A DNA stretch of 64,000 nucleotides. Origin: Fallopia convolvulus. Lineage: Eukaryota; Streptophyta; Magnoliopsida; Caryophyllales; Polygonaceae. Every line of letters begins with the position of its first letter. The first letter of the stretch is position 1. Shown one piece after another: positions 42,579 to 54,448 of this stretch. Position numbers and translations under genes: made by a program. The notes under the pieces were generated by a model. That model searched no databases. It was not told where the DNA came from and saw only the letters and a program-made list of their open reading frames with translations. The DNA lies in the NCBI GenBank assembly GCA_964016875.1, contig OZ024719.1:27037877-27101876 (forward strand). The letters run 5' to 3'.

Positions 42579-44462
42579 ATGGCGTCTCCTTCCAACTCCG
42601 ATCTTCCTACCTCTTCCAAAACTAAAATCGACAGCCCTGAATCGGCAAAGAAGAAGATTCTCGCACTTTTCGGCGACGATTTTCTTCGAGCCCTTTTGTC
42701 CTGGGAATCGTCTTCCTCCACTGTCCCTCAAACCGCCATGGAACCTCAATCCCAAAACCTCACTCCTTCACTAAACCAAAATCTGAACCCTTCTCCTCCA
42801 AAATCAACGCCCTCATCCCCCATTACCACTGAAAAACCCCAAAATTTCCCTCCTCAAATCGAAACCGAAACCCTAACCGCTTCACCAGAGTCTGGAAAAA
42901 CGCGCCAAACGGCGCAACCAATGGTTCTTCCAGAAACTGGTGAAACATCTCTACCCATATCCCTAAACCAAGAGATTCTAGAGGAAGAGAGAGTGAAGAC
43001 TCCGATTATGGGGTCAATAGAGTTTGAGGAAATAGAGAATGTAGTCGGGTCTTTTGGAGAAGAAAAGGAAGAAGAAGCTGGTGAAAAGGAGACTCAACGG
43101 CTATCTCCTCAAGGAAGGACCATCAATGACTCTGCTAAAGTCATCGACATTGATGCTGATGCTGAAAATGCTGACAAGGTGGCTGAAAAAGATCCCTCTC
43201 AAAAGGAACCAACAGACAAATCTGAAGAAGGTACTCCCTCTGATCCCATCTTGGTTTCTAAGAGATCAATTTATGGGGAATCTGTTAAGAAAAATCTGGA
43301 AAAAGACGATGAAATAGAAATGCCTCCTCCGTTTCGTCCTAAAACTAGATCTGCCAGTGCTAGAGCCTCGGCAATGGCTCTTAAAGCCAAAAAGGACAAG
43401 GGGTTGGAAACCCCTGAGGCTGCCTTAGAAGGAGGTGACTCTTCCTTCTCGGAGAAAGTCACTAGGAAGAAAAGGGGAAGATCTCCTAAGTCTGTTGCTG
43501 GGTCTAGTAAAAGGAATAAGAAAACCAGTGTAAGCATTGATATGTCATCTAGGGATTTCACTAAGGATCTGTTGTGGGATGAAAACTTTATGAAGGAGTT
43601 CAATTTGACCAAGGTTCTTGACTGGTTAAAGAAACAAAAGTGGGATAAGTTAATTGAGGGGGAACATGAGTACAATCCTTTGATGATTAAGATGTTTTAT
43701 GAAACTCTGGTGATTGACGATACATGAAACATGACCATTGGAAGGTACACCATAGACAAGAAGACGTATTCTTTTACAAGCAAGGATGTCAGTGACATTC
43801 TGGAGATTCCTCATGAAGGTTTTGCTAAGTACTACAAAGGAGGTTGGCCTGAAGGGGTTGATGAGCGTGAGATCATCACAACTGTCACCGACAGTGATGA
43901 TAACTTCACTAGCCCTTATCTGGTCAACAAGATGGGAATAGAGAAGAAGGTGATGTTCAATTACCTCATCAGCAACCTGCTGCCACGGGAACTCAAGAGG
44001 AATGCAGCTTCTATTCAAGATCTGTTGGTCATGGACAAGATCATCCGAGGGAAGAAGATTAACATGCCACGTTTGATGATGCTTCACATGAAGCATGTGC
44101 TTGAAACTGCCAAGCATGCTCTTCCCTATGGAATGCTGATTGCTCTGATGATGCTTGAGCATAAGGTTTATGTGGACGGCCGTGCAGATGTCCTTAATAT
44201 CAGAGTTCTTAACAAAGAGATGATCAGAAAGTTTGGTTGGAACTGGGTTGATGGTCAGTGGGTACTGAAGACATCTGAGGTCAGTGACAAGGGGAATCAA
44301 GAAGAAGGACCAAAATCTGCTCCGGCGAATGATGAGTTGAAGGAAATCAGGGAGCATAACATGATTCTGAAGGGGATGATGGAAAAGCTTCAGAATATGG
44401 TTGGCAGTGCACTGTCAAAGTTGGATGCAATTGACGAAAGGCTCAATGACTTTGGAGCCTGA
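42579..44462 (+). pseudogene. Envelope-like ORF of the SIRE-type element, one in-frame stop
   Basis: Two open frames, 42579-43727 (382 codons) and 43731-44462 (243 codons), lie in the same frame, divided by a single TGA at 43725-43727. The first part is low-complexity, Pro/Ser/Glu-rich and basic, with a KKKRGRSPKSVAGSSKRNKK segment. The second, with TYSFTSKDVSDIL, DGRADVLNIRVL and a coiled-coil-like end, resembles the plant transposon protein domain found after pol in SIRE and Athila elements. No signal peptide or clear membrane segment is seen. The name 'envelope-like' describes position in this lineage; a viral envelope role is unproven. Confidence 0.75.
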
Positions 44463-44897
44463 TGTCAGTGACTGAAGTGCACACGTGACCTTCTCTATCC
44501 CTTTCTTTTCCCTTGCCACATTATTCCTTCACTTTAAAATGACTTTTTAGTTCAATTTGGTTGTAATGCATTTCTGGATTGTGTGTGTCTGCATCGTGCT
44601 TTTATTTTGCCATGGTGGATGACTTTCTATGACTGTTTAGATAATATGCTTTAAGTTTCTATATTTGCCTCTGTTTTTCTTTTCTTGTTTTAGCAATCTT
44701 TTTGATGATGCCAAAAGGGGGAATTAACCGGGGGAATAGATTCATAAGGGGGATCAAAATACTGAAATCATGTGGTTACTAAGCTTAGGGGGAACTTTTT
44801 ATGGTTTTTATGCTTTGCTCTATCTACAATGTTGTTTTTGTATGCTGGATAGTTTTTATCAGAACAGGTTGTTTGTCACCATCAAAAAGGGGGAATT
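44463..44897 (+). other. 3' non-coding region and polypurine tract of the Copia element
   Basis: Contains two purine tracts with the AAAAGGGGGAATT core (44713 and 44885). The second immediately precedes the LTR start at 44898, so it is the likely plus-strand primer. A GTCAGTGAC is at 44464. Confidence 0.75.
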
Positions 44898-45702
44898 TGT
44901 TAGAAGATGAAAGATTGAGTTTTGATGGTTCCAGAGTCAGTGACCCTATGTTTGCAAGTCAAGTCGGCGACTTGACAAATTCACTGACATTAACAGCTGG
45001 CTAAGCAATCTATTTACGGAAGGAGCGCACAGATCTTGTGCGTCTAAATTGAAGACAGCTGTGTGTTGTATTTTAGGAGAAGATCATCAAAAGAGTGCTA
45101 AAATCAAGATGAAGATAATCAAGATTCTCCTAGAATATTTGAGTATGCATACAATCGTTTATTTGGAAAGATTTGTAAAAGATTAAGTGTATATTGTTTT
45201 CCTAATCGAATGAAAAATAATATACACGAGATCTTCCTTACCTTAGTTTAAATACTTGTTTTGTTTAGACTAATGGGAAGACAAGTGTGCTGAATTTTGA
45301 TATTGTGTGTAAGAAAGAAAGAGTGTGCTTGTGCGTGAGATTCGTACAAGTGGTGAGTCAAGAGATCTTAGGCATAGCGTGAGATTGAGAGTGTGAGTGC
45401 AAAGGTAGAGCGTGGTTCAAGGGTGTGGGATTCATTCTTGTACACGGGAGAGCTTTGTAATTACTCAAAAAATCAATAGAGCGAGTCTAAGGACTCTTGA
45501 AATCCGACCAAGTGATAAACTTGGAAGGGAGTGGTTTTTCTCTAAGTAAACTAGTTGGTTTACGAAGAGTTTCCACTATACATCGCTTGTCAGTGGCCAT
45601 TGGTAACGTTTATTTTACTGCTTGATTATTCCGTTGCATTATTACTCAAAGTCGACGACTTCGTAGGAGTCGCCGACTTGTCCTAGTACTAACGATCCTA
45701 CA
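44898..45702 (+). repeat. 3' LTR of the Copia element (805 bp)
   Basis: Starts TGTTAGAAGATG after the purine tract and ends GATCCTACA. Contains GTCAGTGAC (44936), the odd palindrome TCAAGTCGGCGACTTGA (44959), TCACTGAC (44981) and GTCGCCGAC (45669). No second LTR is in the window. The end at 45702 is inferred from the CA and from where flanking repeats begin. Confidence 0.75.
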
Positions 45703-47125
45703 CCAGAGCTTGATGAACAACCTACAATAAAAAAAAGGAAAAAAATTAAGCTAATTTATATGCAACAAGGAACACATAATGGGCAGTAAAAATGTGGGAA
45801 AAAACGTTTTTCTTTTGGTACAAAAATATTGTCATTACGGTTCATAATATTATACTATAAGGTTCATTGAAAATCACAATGCAGTTCATGTAAATAACAA
45901 TACTATTTGACATAAATTGTATCAAATTTGGTCATTTTTATGGATCTGGAAACCAAATGGCCAATATCTATTAGTTTATTTCAAATGTTAGGATAACCGG
46001 AGCTTGATGAACCCCATCAACACTAACATTATTTTCAAGACCCTTCAATTGAACCCCATCAATACTATCATCATTATCCGAATTAAATTAGGTTGACCGG
46101 AGCTCGATGAACAACCTACAATAAAAAAAGAGAAAAAGAAGAGATCTAGGAAAAATGTGAAAAAATCTTCTTTTTTTTCAGTTGGTTCACAAATATTGTC
46201 ATTGTGGTTCATAATATTAAACACGAAGGTTCACGGAAAATAAAATTGTGGTTCATATAAAAAAACATTACGAATTGTAAGTGAAGCGATCTAACAAAGG
46301 TCACAAGGATACTAATTACTTATTCAAAACAATATCATACTAGTCAATGTGGATAACTAGGCATAGTCATATACACAAAAACATCATATTCAACAAACCA
46401 TACTAAGCATCATATGCAAACATTCATTTTATCCACAAGGGGGAATTTGAACACTAAAACATCATCAATACATGAAAAGGTCTTGCAATTTGTCCACATT
46501 ATCTTCATATTCACTAATTAGAACAGTAAAAACAATATTCAAAGTCATTTTAGCAAAACATGATCATTGAGACATTTTATCAAACACTTTGTGGGCAATC
46601 AAATAAGCATACAAATTTTAATTCTAGTTTCTATAAAATTTTGTTTCCAATCCCAAAACCAAGAGTATAACAGATTTCTACATGATCTCAAGCAACAAAG
46701 AACCATAAACAACAACAAATTTAGGAATTATTTGAGATCAACAAATCATCCACCAAACTAAACTCTTCTTAAGTATTCTTCAAAACCACTTACCTAAATC
46801 ATTGTGCCTTCAATTTGGAGTAGGATTATGGATCGAACGAAGGGGAGATCGGGATCGAAAGGGAGATCGAGATTAAAAGAGGGGTCGCATGAAGCCGTCG
46901 TCGTTCATCAGTCGCCATTACGTAGAGAGGGAGGAGCAATTTAGGGGTGAAAGGTAAAATTAAAAATAAAGGAATAGTAAAATGACAAAAGCACCCTTTC
47001 AGCTTTAAAAAATAAAGGAGTGTGAGTGTTGAGAGCAGCCCATCTGAACCCTTAATCTCACAAAATCAACGGATGAGAGTTGTTCTCATTTCTTAGGATA
47101 AGAATTGTTCTTATTTGATCCTCAA
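45703..47125. repeat. Diverged direct repeats around 45710 and 46096
   Basis: GCTTGATGAACAACCTACAA (45713) and GCTCGATGAACAACCTACAA (46099) start two related stretches of about 200 bases each, with GTTCATAATATTA at 45841 and 46206. The remainder to 47125 is AT-rich and shows no gene. The stretch 46987-47125 (with AATCAACGGATGAGAG) has distant similarity to 23735-23775. Confidence 0.65.
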
Positions 47126-47790
47126 TCTTAATATATGTATTGTGTAGTGACTTTTGGTTTTCCATTTACTCATTCATTTTATAATTGATTTGCTTTCTAC
47201 CGTTATTATATGTGATTTTTGGTTTTGTATTAAATTAAAAAGTTAGTAAGATTAGGATCTTTTATAGGTGTTTTAATTCACCAAGCATTATGTATTGGGT
47301 GGTGACTTTTGGTTTTCCATTGAATTAAAAACTTAGTAAATTTTGGAAAATTAATACGTATTTTAATTCACAAAGCATTATAGTACCGAATGTCTTTTTA
47401 AATTCTTAAACTTCTTATTTCTCTTATAAATACCAATAATCTACTCATTAATTTTACAATTGATTTAACCTTATTATATGTGTTGGGTGGTGACTTTTAA
47501 TTTGGTTTTCCATTTACTCATTAATTTTACAATTGATATGCTCTCTACCCTTATTATATGTGACTTTTGGTTTTTTATTGAATTAAAATGTTAGTAAAAT
47601 TGGGAGCTTTAATAGGTGTTTTAATTCACCAAGCATTATGTGTTGGGTAGTGACTTTTGATTTTCCATTGAATTAAAAGATTAGTAAAATTGGGAGGATT
47701 AATATGTATTTTAATTCACCAAGCAGGCAAGCATTATATTAGCGAATGTCTTTTCAAATTCTTAAGCTTCTTATTCTCTTACAAATACCA
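47126..47790. repeat. Diverged tandem repeats, about 170-190 bp unit
   Basis: Repeated blocks contain TGACTTTTGGTTTTCCATT, TTAGTAAAATTGGGAG and GTTTTAATTCACCAAGCATT. At least four copies start near 47145, 47298, 47485 and 47645. The copies are diverged and AT-rich. No coding. Confidence 0.75.
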
Positions 47791-48828
47791 ATTAGGAGTT
47801 AGAGAGTTGAGGGCTCCTAATTTCCTGGTTGGGAGACAGATGAGATCCATTGTAATTTGTTCGTTAATAGTCATCAATTTAAGACCAGATTGATGTGTAT
47901 CCATTTGAATTAATTTAAATTGTATTTTAATTAGTTAATAAACTAGATAAATTTATTTGCTCATGATGCAAAAATGACTTTTCAGCCATATATAGGTGGA
48001 GATAAATTGTTAATTTCATAGAAAAAAGAGTAGAAAGTATATTCAAATACTTTTTATATGTGGAGAAACAAATACAATGGTCTCATCTCATATTTTGCAA
48101 GCTTGACTTCCTACTAATTAACATCGCAAGAATATGTCATCTCCATTCTTTTAGTATATCATCATAAAGAATTTTTGTGTATGTCTATAATGGATTTATT
48201 TACATATAAATGATAAATCTATTAATTGTCCAAATGTCCTTCAAGTTTAGGTGGATTACCCTCATCGTCATCATTATATCATGCTTTACAAGATTGAAAT
48301 TGGAGATAAATTGATATTTTCTCTCTGAAAGAGCCATTATATATATATTAATATTTTTTTTATCTCTCGCTCGGTTCGATTAGTCGGGGACAATCTACGT
48401 TTGAACCGGTACTAAACCAACATTCATGCACTTATATTGCAATTATATATGAAGACATTTTGGTTCTTAGATTCCAATATGATCTTTACTAGCTATCTCT
48501 TCATATGTAGATATGATTAACTAAAACTCATGTATATAGTGTATAAATAAAATTTATATAAATAGTGTTGGTTAAATATTATCTAAGAGATTATAAATCA
48601 ATAATTTTAACAATCAATTAGTAGATTAAATTCCTATCAATAAAATCCAATGCATTCAAATTCTAATTACATCCAATTTTTGTATCATAAATATTATTTG
48701 CATATTTATATAAATAATAGCCTTTAAATATTTTTCATAAACTTTTTCAACTATTTAATTAAAATTAATGCAATAAAAATCCAAGTTACAAATATTATAA
48801 ATAAGTTATAAAGGATAAAAAAATTGAT
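47791..48828. other. AT-rich sequence, possible Helitron interior
   Basis: No gene is recognised. It lies between the tandem repeats and the Helitron 3' hairpin. Confidence 0.5.
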
Positions 48829-48857
48829 CCCGTCCAACGGACGGGAAAACCCCCTAG
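48829..48857 (+). mobile_element. Helitron 3' terminus (48829-48857)
   Basis: A perfect 7-bp hairpin CCCGTCC-AAC-GGACGGG is followed after AAAACCCC by CTAG (48854-48857) and then T. This is a strong Helitron 3' signature. A candidate 5' end is ATCTTAATATATG at 47126 (TC after an A), which would give a 1.7 kb element including the tandem repeats, but that end is uncertain. Confidence 0.75.
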
Positions 48858-49405
48858 TGTTCATAATAAAGCTAGACAAGTGTGGGTTCGCATTTAATTC
48901 GATCACTTAAAGTTTATTTTTCTTAATTCTGATTTGTATCTAAACCTGTAGGCTTGGATGGACCCACATTTCAGGTTTAGGGTTAGCATTAAATGGGCTA
49001 TTAAAGTGGGCCAAAAAATCATACTACATATTTAGCCCAATTCTCATTAATCAAGATTAACTCACTACCTAAAAGAAAGTTCAATCTAATATAACTTCAA
49101 GTTGGCATATTTTTATCTGATATCGTTATACATTAGACAGATTTGAAGAGTCTTTGCTCAAAAACATACGTACTGTTAATCTTCCATTGACATTTACTTG
49201 AAGAACTTGAAGAAAGCATTGAGGTTGGTAATTGGAATTCGTGTGTGTTGCTAATTTAATGTGTCTTGTAATTTTTAATGCTTGAGAACATCGATCTTTA
49301 AAGTCTTGTATTTTGCTAATTTAACGTGCTGTGTAAAATTGATTGCTTTACTGTTTTATTGCACTCCACAAAATTGATTGATCTCTATGGTAATGATATA
49401 AAAAT
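48858..49405 (+). other. Upstream region of the FAR1-related gene
   Basis: Unique AT-rich sequence that could include promoter and an intron-containing 5' leader: ATGATATAAAAATATGCAG just before GATTTAATGG has the form of a 3' splice site. No TATA box can be chosen with confidence. Confidence 0.4.
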
Positions 49406-51903
49406 ATGCAGGATTTAATGGATGCAAAGAGAAGGTTATTTGATTTGAATATTGATTTTGTGGAGGGTTACAATGAAGATGATTTTCCATTGATGGAATT
49501 AGACGACAGTGATGATTCAAGTGCAAAGGATGTGGAATATTTAGATGAAAGAATCAATGATGATGTTGTGGACAGAGGAATTGAGAATGGTGATGCTGTT
49601 GTGGGTGGAGCTCTTGAAAACGTGGTTGGAGAACAAGATGTTGAATCCGATAATGTCACTAAGCCTTGTGAAGAGATGACTTTCGACTCTTGTGACATTC
49701 TAATGCGATTTTTGCATGACTATGGCAAGTCGAAGGGATTCACTATACGGATTAGGAATTCTACTTTTGAGGAAAATAGACATTAACAATGAAGAAGATG
49801 AAGCTGAGATGGAGAGTATCACAGATCAGTATGCTAAATATATACGATTGAGGATAGTATGTTCTAAAGAAGGTGAGTGTCAAACGACATCTAGAAATCC
49901 TGCAAAGGCTTTAGGTAGCACTCGATGCGGTTGCTTATTTACGGTTAATGCAAATGCGTGTGGTGATAGAACCTCGTGAAGAATTAGCTCCCTAAAACTT
50001 CAGCACAACCATGACTGCAAACCAGAAAACTCAATATCCATGCCTAGGTATAGACACATAAGTGGAGGGAATAGGATTATATTGTTGGATAATGATAGAG
50101 CTGGTGTTTCGGTGGCGAAGAACTACAACTCCTTTGTGGCCAAATATGGGGGTCATAACAAAGTCCCCTTTTTTGAGAGAGATTGTAGGAATGCAATCAG
50201 TTCGGAAAGAAGATTGAAACTTGAGAACAGAGATTTTGCTACAATGAGAGATTACTTTGAAACCATGATGAAAAACTCCTCAAACTTCTTCTACAGTTTT
50301 GATACAACGGATAATGGTGTACTGAAAAATATTTTTTGGGTTGATGGACGTGCTAGGGAAGCTTATAAATACTTTGGGGACGTCATATCCTTCGACGCCA
50401 CATATGTCAAAAATAGATACAGAATGTCGTTTGCTCCGTTCATAGGAGTTAATCACCATGGCCAATCAATTGTGCTAAGGGGTTGCATTGTTGGGGAGTG
50501 AAGATGTCGAGAACTACATTTGGTTGTTTAAAACTTGGCTCAAAAGCATGATTAACAAACCACCAAAGGAATAATAACCGATCAATGCAAAACTATGGGT
50601 AAGTATCCTATAATTACCTTTGACAGTTTGGTTTTTTGCATAATGGTGATGAGATTTTTGTATTTTATGTAGATTGCAAAAATCTTATCATTCAAACTAA
50701 CAATTTTTTCCTTTTGTTTTTCTTGCAGAAAATGCAATTGTTGGGGTTTTTCCCAATACAACACATAGATGGTGCTTGTGGCATGTCATGAGGAATGCTA
50801 AGAAGACTTGGAGAAAATAAAAGATGTCGGTGGATGGAATCACATTGCAAGTGGATTGCATAAGGTATTGCATTTCTCATACAATGTGGCCAAACTTGAG
50901 GCAAAATGGGTGGAATGGGTTTTTGAATGTAGACTCAAAAGGAGTAATTGGTGCAAGATCATGTTCGATAATAGGAAAAAGTGGGTTCCAATTCAATTTA
51001 CTTCAAAAATGATTATTGGGTTGGAGTGTCGACTACCCAAAGGAGTGAGGGCATGAATTATTTTTTCAAAGGGTTTGTTAATGGTAATACATCCCTATAA
51101 GAGTTTGTGAAGCAATATGGAATGGCAATGGGCAAGCGTGCCATGGCTAAGGATAAGGCATCCTTTGATTCCATACACAAGCCACTCCATTGTTGTAGTA
51201 AGCATGAGTTTGAGAGTGTCTTCCAAAAGGTGTATATCATGAAGAAGTTACAAGAATTTCAAGACAAAGTGAGAAATATTACACATGCAACGAAGGAGGG
51301 CCTGGAAAAGGTTGGTAAAATCAAAGTGTATGACATTATGGTCCGATGGTGGGTAGGTAATGTTCCCAAACATAGGACATTTAAGGTGTCTTATGATCCC
51401 GACACACGTGACGTTAAGTGTGATTGCAAAAAGTTTGAGTTCACGGGAATTATGTGTTGCCACATGCTTGTCGTCTACATAGTAGAGAAAGTAAGGTTTG
51501 TTCCTGAAAAGTATGTAATCGATTGGTGGAGGAAGGACTTGCCAAGAGAGCACTTGAAGATACTAGTTCCCTACTATTCTTTGGACTCAATAAATCCGGA
51601 AGAGATGGCAAGGTATGGTCCATGAAGTCTGATTTCGAGGCCATTGCCACTCTCTCAATGACAAATGATGAGCTGTGTTCTATGGTAATGGGAGCTCTAG
51701 CAGATTTGAAAGGCAAAGTTTATTGTGCTTGTAACCATTTAGGACTACCTTATGAGCCCCTTGGCAACATTGGGAGAACGTACGGTAAACGTCCTGCTAT
51801 CGATGATCATACTGTGATTGAGGCTAGCAGCTCGGCCAATGTGGAGGAGGATGTGCGTGATCCTATTGATAGAAGGGGAAAGGGTCTATTGGCATCTCGG
51901 TGA
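49406..51903 (+). pseudogene. FAR1-related (FRS) / MULE transposase-like gene, frame-broken
   Basis: Domains in order: an acidic start (FPLMELDDSDDSS); FAR1-type DNA-binding region (SKGFTIRIRNST, CSKEGECQT, TRCGCLF); the MULE transposase core with VISFDATYVKN, FAPFIGVNHHG and later ITDQC and RWCLWHVMRN; a SWIM zinc finger (CDCKKFE...GIMCCHML, about 51419-51470); and the usual C terminus. A good intron, GTAAGT (50599) to TTGCAG (50728), splits the core. Frameshifts or stops occur near 49780, 49979, 50500, 50818, 51056 and 51620. FAR1 family proteins are either transcription factors in light signalling or MULE transposases. I cannot tell which source this had; assembly errors could explain some of the breaks. 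No terminal inverted repeats were found. Confidence 0.8.
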
Positions 51904-52642
51904 AAGGGATTTGGAAATGACACACCTAAATATTGGAGACGTGGCAAATGAACTCAACAACAACAAGGCCAACCCATCCACCCACTATTAGTAAGGGCTG
52001 GTTTACTTATAATTTGCTCCATATTTGTCTACTTGTACTTATAATTCACTTCTAATATTTGTCTTATTCTCATGGTAGGTTCCAACACCACACTTACCAC
52101 CATTTCAAATTATCCATCAAGGCTCCAATCTTGTTGTTGGTGCATTTTATTATACATATGGTCAGCATTAGTAGAGATGGTTTTCAAGTTTTCCATTCGA
52201 AGTTTTATCTTAGTCGATTTGATGTTTTGGTTTAGGGTCTAGCTCTTAGGATATATGTTGTTGCTGCAAATACTAAGTCAACCCGGTGTTTCATTTGGAT
52301 TATCACATTTTGGATTAACATTGGCATGTTGCATTTGGCATCAGCCATCAACAACTATAGTATTTCTGTTTTGTTTGATATGAAGCAATTGTTGAATATC
52401 GGATGGTGTGGTTGTTTTATAGCCCAACAAGATACCTGTTCATTTATGTTATGAAAGCTTTTGAATCGCAAAAGCCCAATATACTATCATATGATCGATT
52501 TCATTGATAATTATGACCAAGAAAAAACGTTTACATCAAAAGAAACGATATCATAATAAATGGGACTAAGAACAAGCGTTTAGAGAATTTGTTTGCAGTA
52601 CACAAAAATGACCAACATTCATACAACAATCCATAGTACTTA
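51904..52642. other. Region between FRS-like and GRF genes
   Basis: Unique non-coding sequence, presumably the 3' untranslated regions of the two convergent genes. No repeat or RNA is recognised. Confidence 0.45.
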
Positions 52643-52930
52643 TTAGTGCAACACAAGGACCACTAGTATGAAGTACATTACAACTGCAACTTTGGCGAGA
52701 CAATGAAAAAATGAGATGATCTCTTTGACATCATCCTTCAACTCTTCTATATCATCTCTAGAAGCAATTTGGGTTTGAGAGGTACGTGAAACTTGACCGC
52801 CGCCTACCCCATTTGACTCATCATACCATCGGAAAAAACTGCACTGGTCACATTTGTAGAACAATCTATTAGGGTTTCTTGATGACCCTGAGCGAAGCAA
52901 TTGATGGTGGATGACATCTACAATACACAT
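52643..52930 (-). CDS. Small GRF-type zinc-finger protein with C-terminal membrane segment
   Basis: A 95-residue protein. SGSSRNPNRLFYKCDQ then CSFFRWYDE matches the second half of a plant GRF zinc finger, which normally reads C-x-C/G, NPGRRFxxC, C-x-FF-x-W-D. The first cysteine pair is missing, so it is N-terminally truncated or begins in another exon. A coiled-coil-like segment (DDIEELKDDVKEI) and a hydrophobic end (VAVVMYFILVVLVLH) follow, as in At4g04775-like proteins. It faces the FRS-like gene convergently. An Athila element sits 470 bp upstream of its start. Function unknown; possibly a decayed gene. Confidence 0.6.
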   Translation of the reverse strand: MCIVDVIHHQLLRSGSSRNPNRLFYKCDQCSFFRWYDESNGVGGGQVSRTSQTQIASRDDIEELKDDVKEIISFFHCLAKVAVVMYFILVVLVLH

Positions 52931-53393
52931 GTGTTTCTCTTAGGGGAGATCTTGTACTTGATGAGGAACCATGAAGATATATGTCTTTTATGAATTCAAA
53001 ATCAACCAAGCAAAAAAAAATATTGCACCACAAGATACAAAAAGCTCAAAAGAAACTCACTTCAATCTATAGATCTGATGCGATGCTCAAATGACTGAAT
53101 CTAAGTTCATGCAACAAAATGGAGCAACTACAAACATGAAATTAAGTAAATGAAAAAAAGTCACATGCTCGAGTTCATTCTTAATCATCAGATAAAGTGA
53201 TTAAAACAATAACACTAAAAAAAGCAAGAAATAACCACATGCAATCAACATTCCAATCAAGAACACACAACAACTAAAAAAAGCTTTTATTTATTTAGGG
53301 TTAGGGTTTAGGGGGAATGAAAGGGATTTTCAGTCAATTGAAATAATGCGAGTACAAACAAGTTTTAGGGTTGCTCTGATATCACTCAAATAA
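52931..53393 (-). other. Upstream flank of the GRF gene
   Basis: No gene is recognised. A TTAGGGTTAGGGTTTAGGGG telomere-like run lies at 53298-53317. This was probably continuous with 62653 onwards before the Athila insertion. Confidence 0.45.
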
Positions 53394-53398
53394 CTTAC

Positions 53399-54448
53399 TG
53401 ATCGCCTCGAAATGCGAGGGTCTAGAGATACAATTTATAACCCGACCCCGTTGTAGTACGTGGTGGGTGTCGAACACTCGGGAAGTCTACTCGATCGATG
53501 TGCCTAGATACTAGAAAGCTAGAAAGGAGGTTTTAAAACAAAGGAAAACAAAGAAAACAGTCGGGACCGACACTGAGGTCACGTCGGGCCCGAGGTTGGT
53601 GACAAGAGGAAGTCGGGACCGACACTGGGTAAGTCGAGCCCGAGGTAGCTGGGGATGTTGAACTTCAAAGATTTAAAAGTAGATCTTGGGCTTTTGGGTT
53701 CCTTCCCTAGTAGATTAAGGCTTTTCCACCCCAATTCAAACAATGAGTGATGATCGGACTAGGATCGAGTGCTTTCGCCCTCGTTCCAACCACTTCTACA
53801 CCTCGATCATTGGGGAAATCCCCTTCGAAGCAAGGTCTTGAGATTGACACATGTTCACTTTCGCTACTTTGCCAATCTCAAGCCTTGATTCCCAACTTTC
53901 CCAAGGAATTGTAGCTCTATGTAGAGTGGTTTCCTTAGATCAAACACTCAAGGCTATGGAATTGGGGTTTCTAGCATAAACCTAGCTAGGGTTTTCCCCC
54001 ATAACCCAAGATCAAGGAGATCTACTCCATGTGACAAGCAAAGAAAGCAATCAAATCAAAAGGGAAAGCAATCATCATAATCAATCTCAAAACAAAGCAA
54101 AGTTTCATTCAAATCCAAAGCAATCCACAAATTCCAATCAAGGGTTTTCAAATCCACAAGAACAAAGCAAATCAAAGCAAATCTACCAACAAAACCTATC
54201 AAGTCTTCCTCTCTTGGCCGATTCTCTCTCTCTTCCTCCTCCTCTCCTTCCTCCTTGCTCTCCAAGTATCCTCTTGGTTCCTTTTCCAAGTGTGGGAACC
54301 CTTTCCCCCCTTTTTGTGTGTATGAGAGGGAACCCTTTCTTAGAAGACAAGAGGGCCTTTTATAGATTAGATGAGGGGCAAAAGTGGAAGTCCACAAATT
54401 CGTGCCTTGGAGCCCAAGTAGTTCGGTGACCGACACGGAGGACCTCAC
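53399..54448 (-). repeat. 3' LTR of the Athila-type element, U3 side differs
   Basis: TGATCGCCTCGAAATGCGAGG start (plus strand), matching 61225-62281 over about 1050 bases. Beyond 54448 (after GGAGGACCTC) the two LTRs stop matching, although the 5' LTR continues for another 366 bases to 62647. It appears to have lost or exchanged its U3 part. Confidence 0.8.

Larger units (their letters stand above)
37475..45702 (+). mobile_element. 5'-truncated SIRE-type Copia element with envelope-like ORF
   Basis: Order on the plus strand: gag zinc knuckle, linker, second zinc knuckle, protease, integrase, reverse transcriptase, RNase H, then an envelope-like ORF and one LTR. An extra ORF after pol and a purine tract AAAAAGGGGGAATT before the LTR are typical of the SIRE/Maximus lineage. 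The 5' LTR, primer site and gag N terminus are absent. The left edge falls within the first zinc knuckle, beside a tRNA-like sequence. It is inactive (one stop, one frameshift in pol; one stop in the envelope-like ORF), but the reverse transcriptase/RNase H frame is intact. Confidence 0.9.

Noticed and set aside
46567..47893. Small plus-strand frames in AT-rich repeats
   Set aside because: AT-driven composition, no family, and the surrounding units are repeats.
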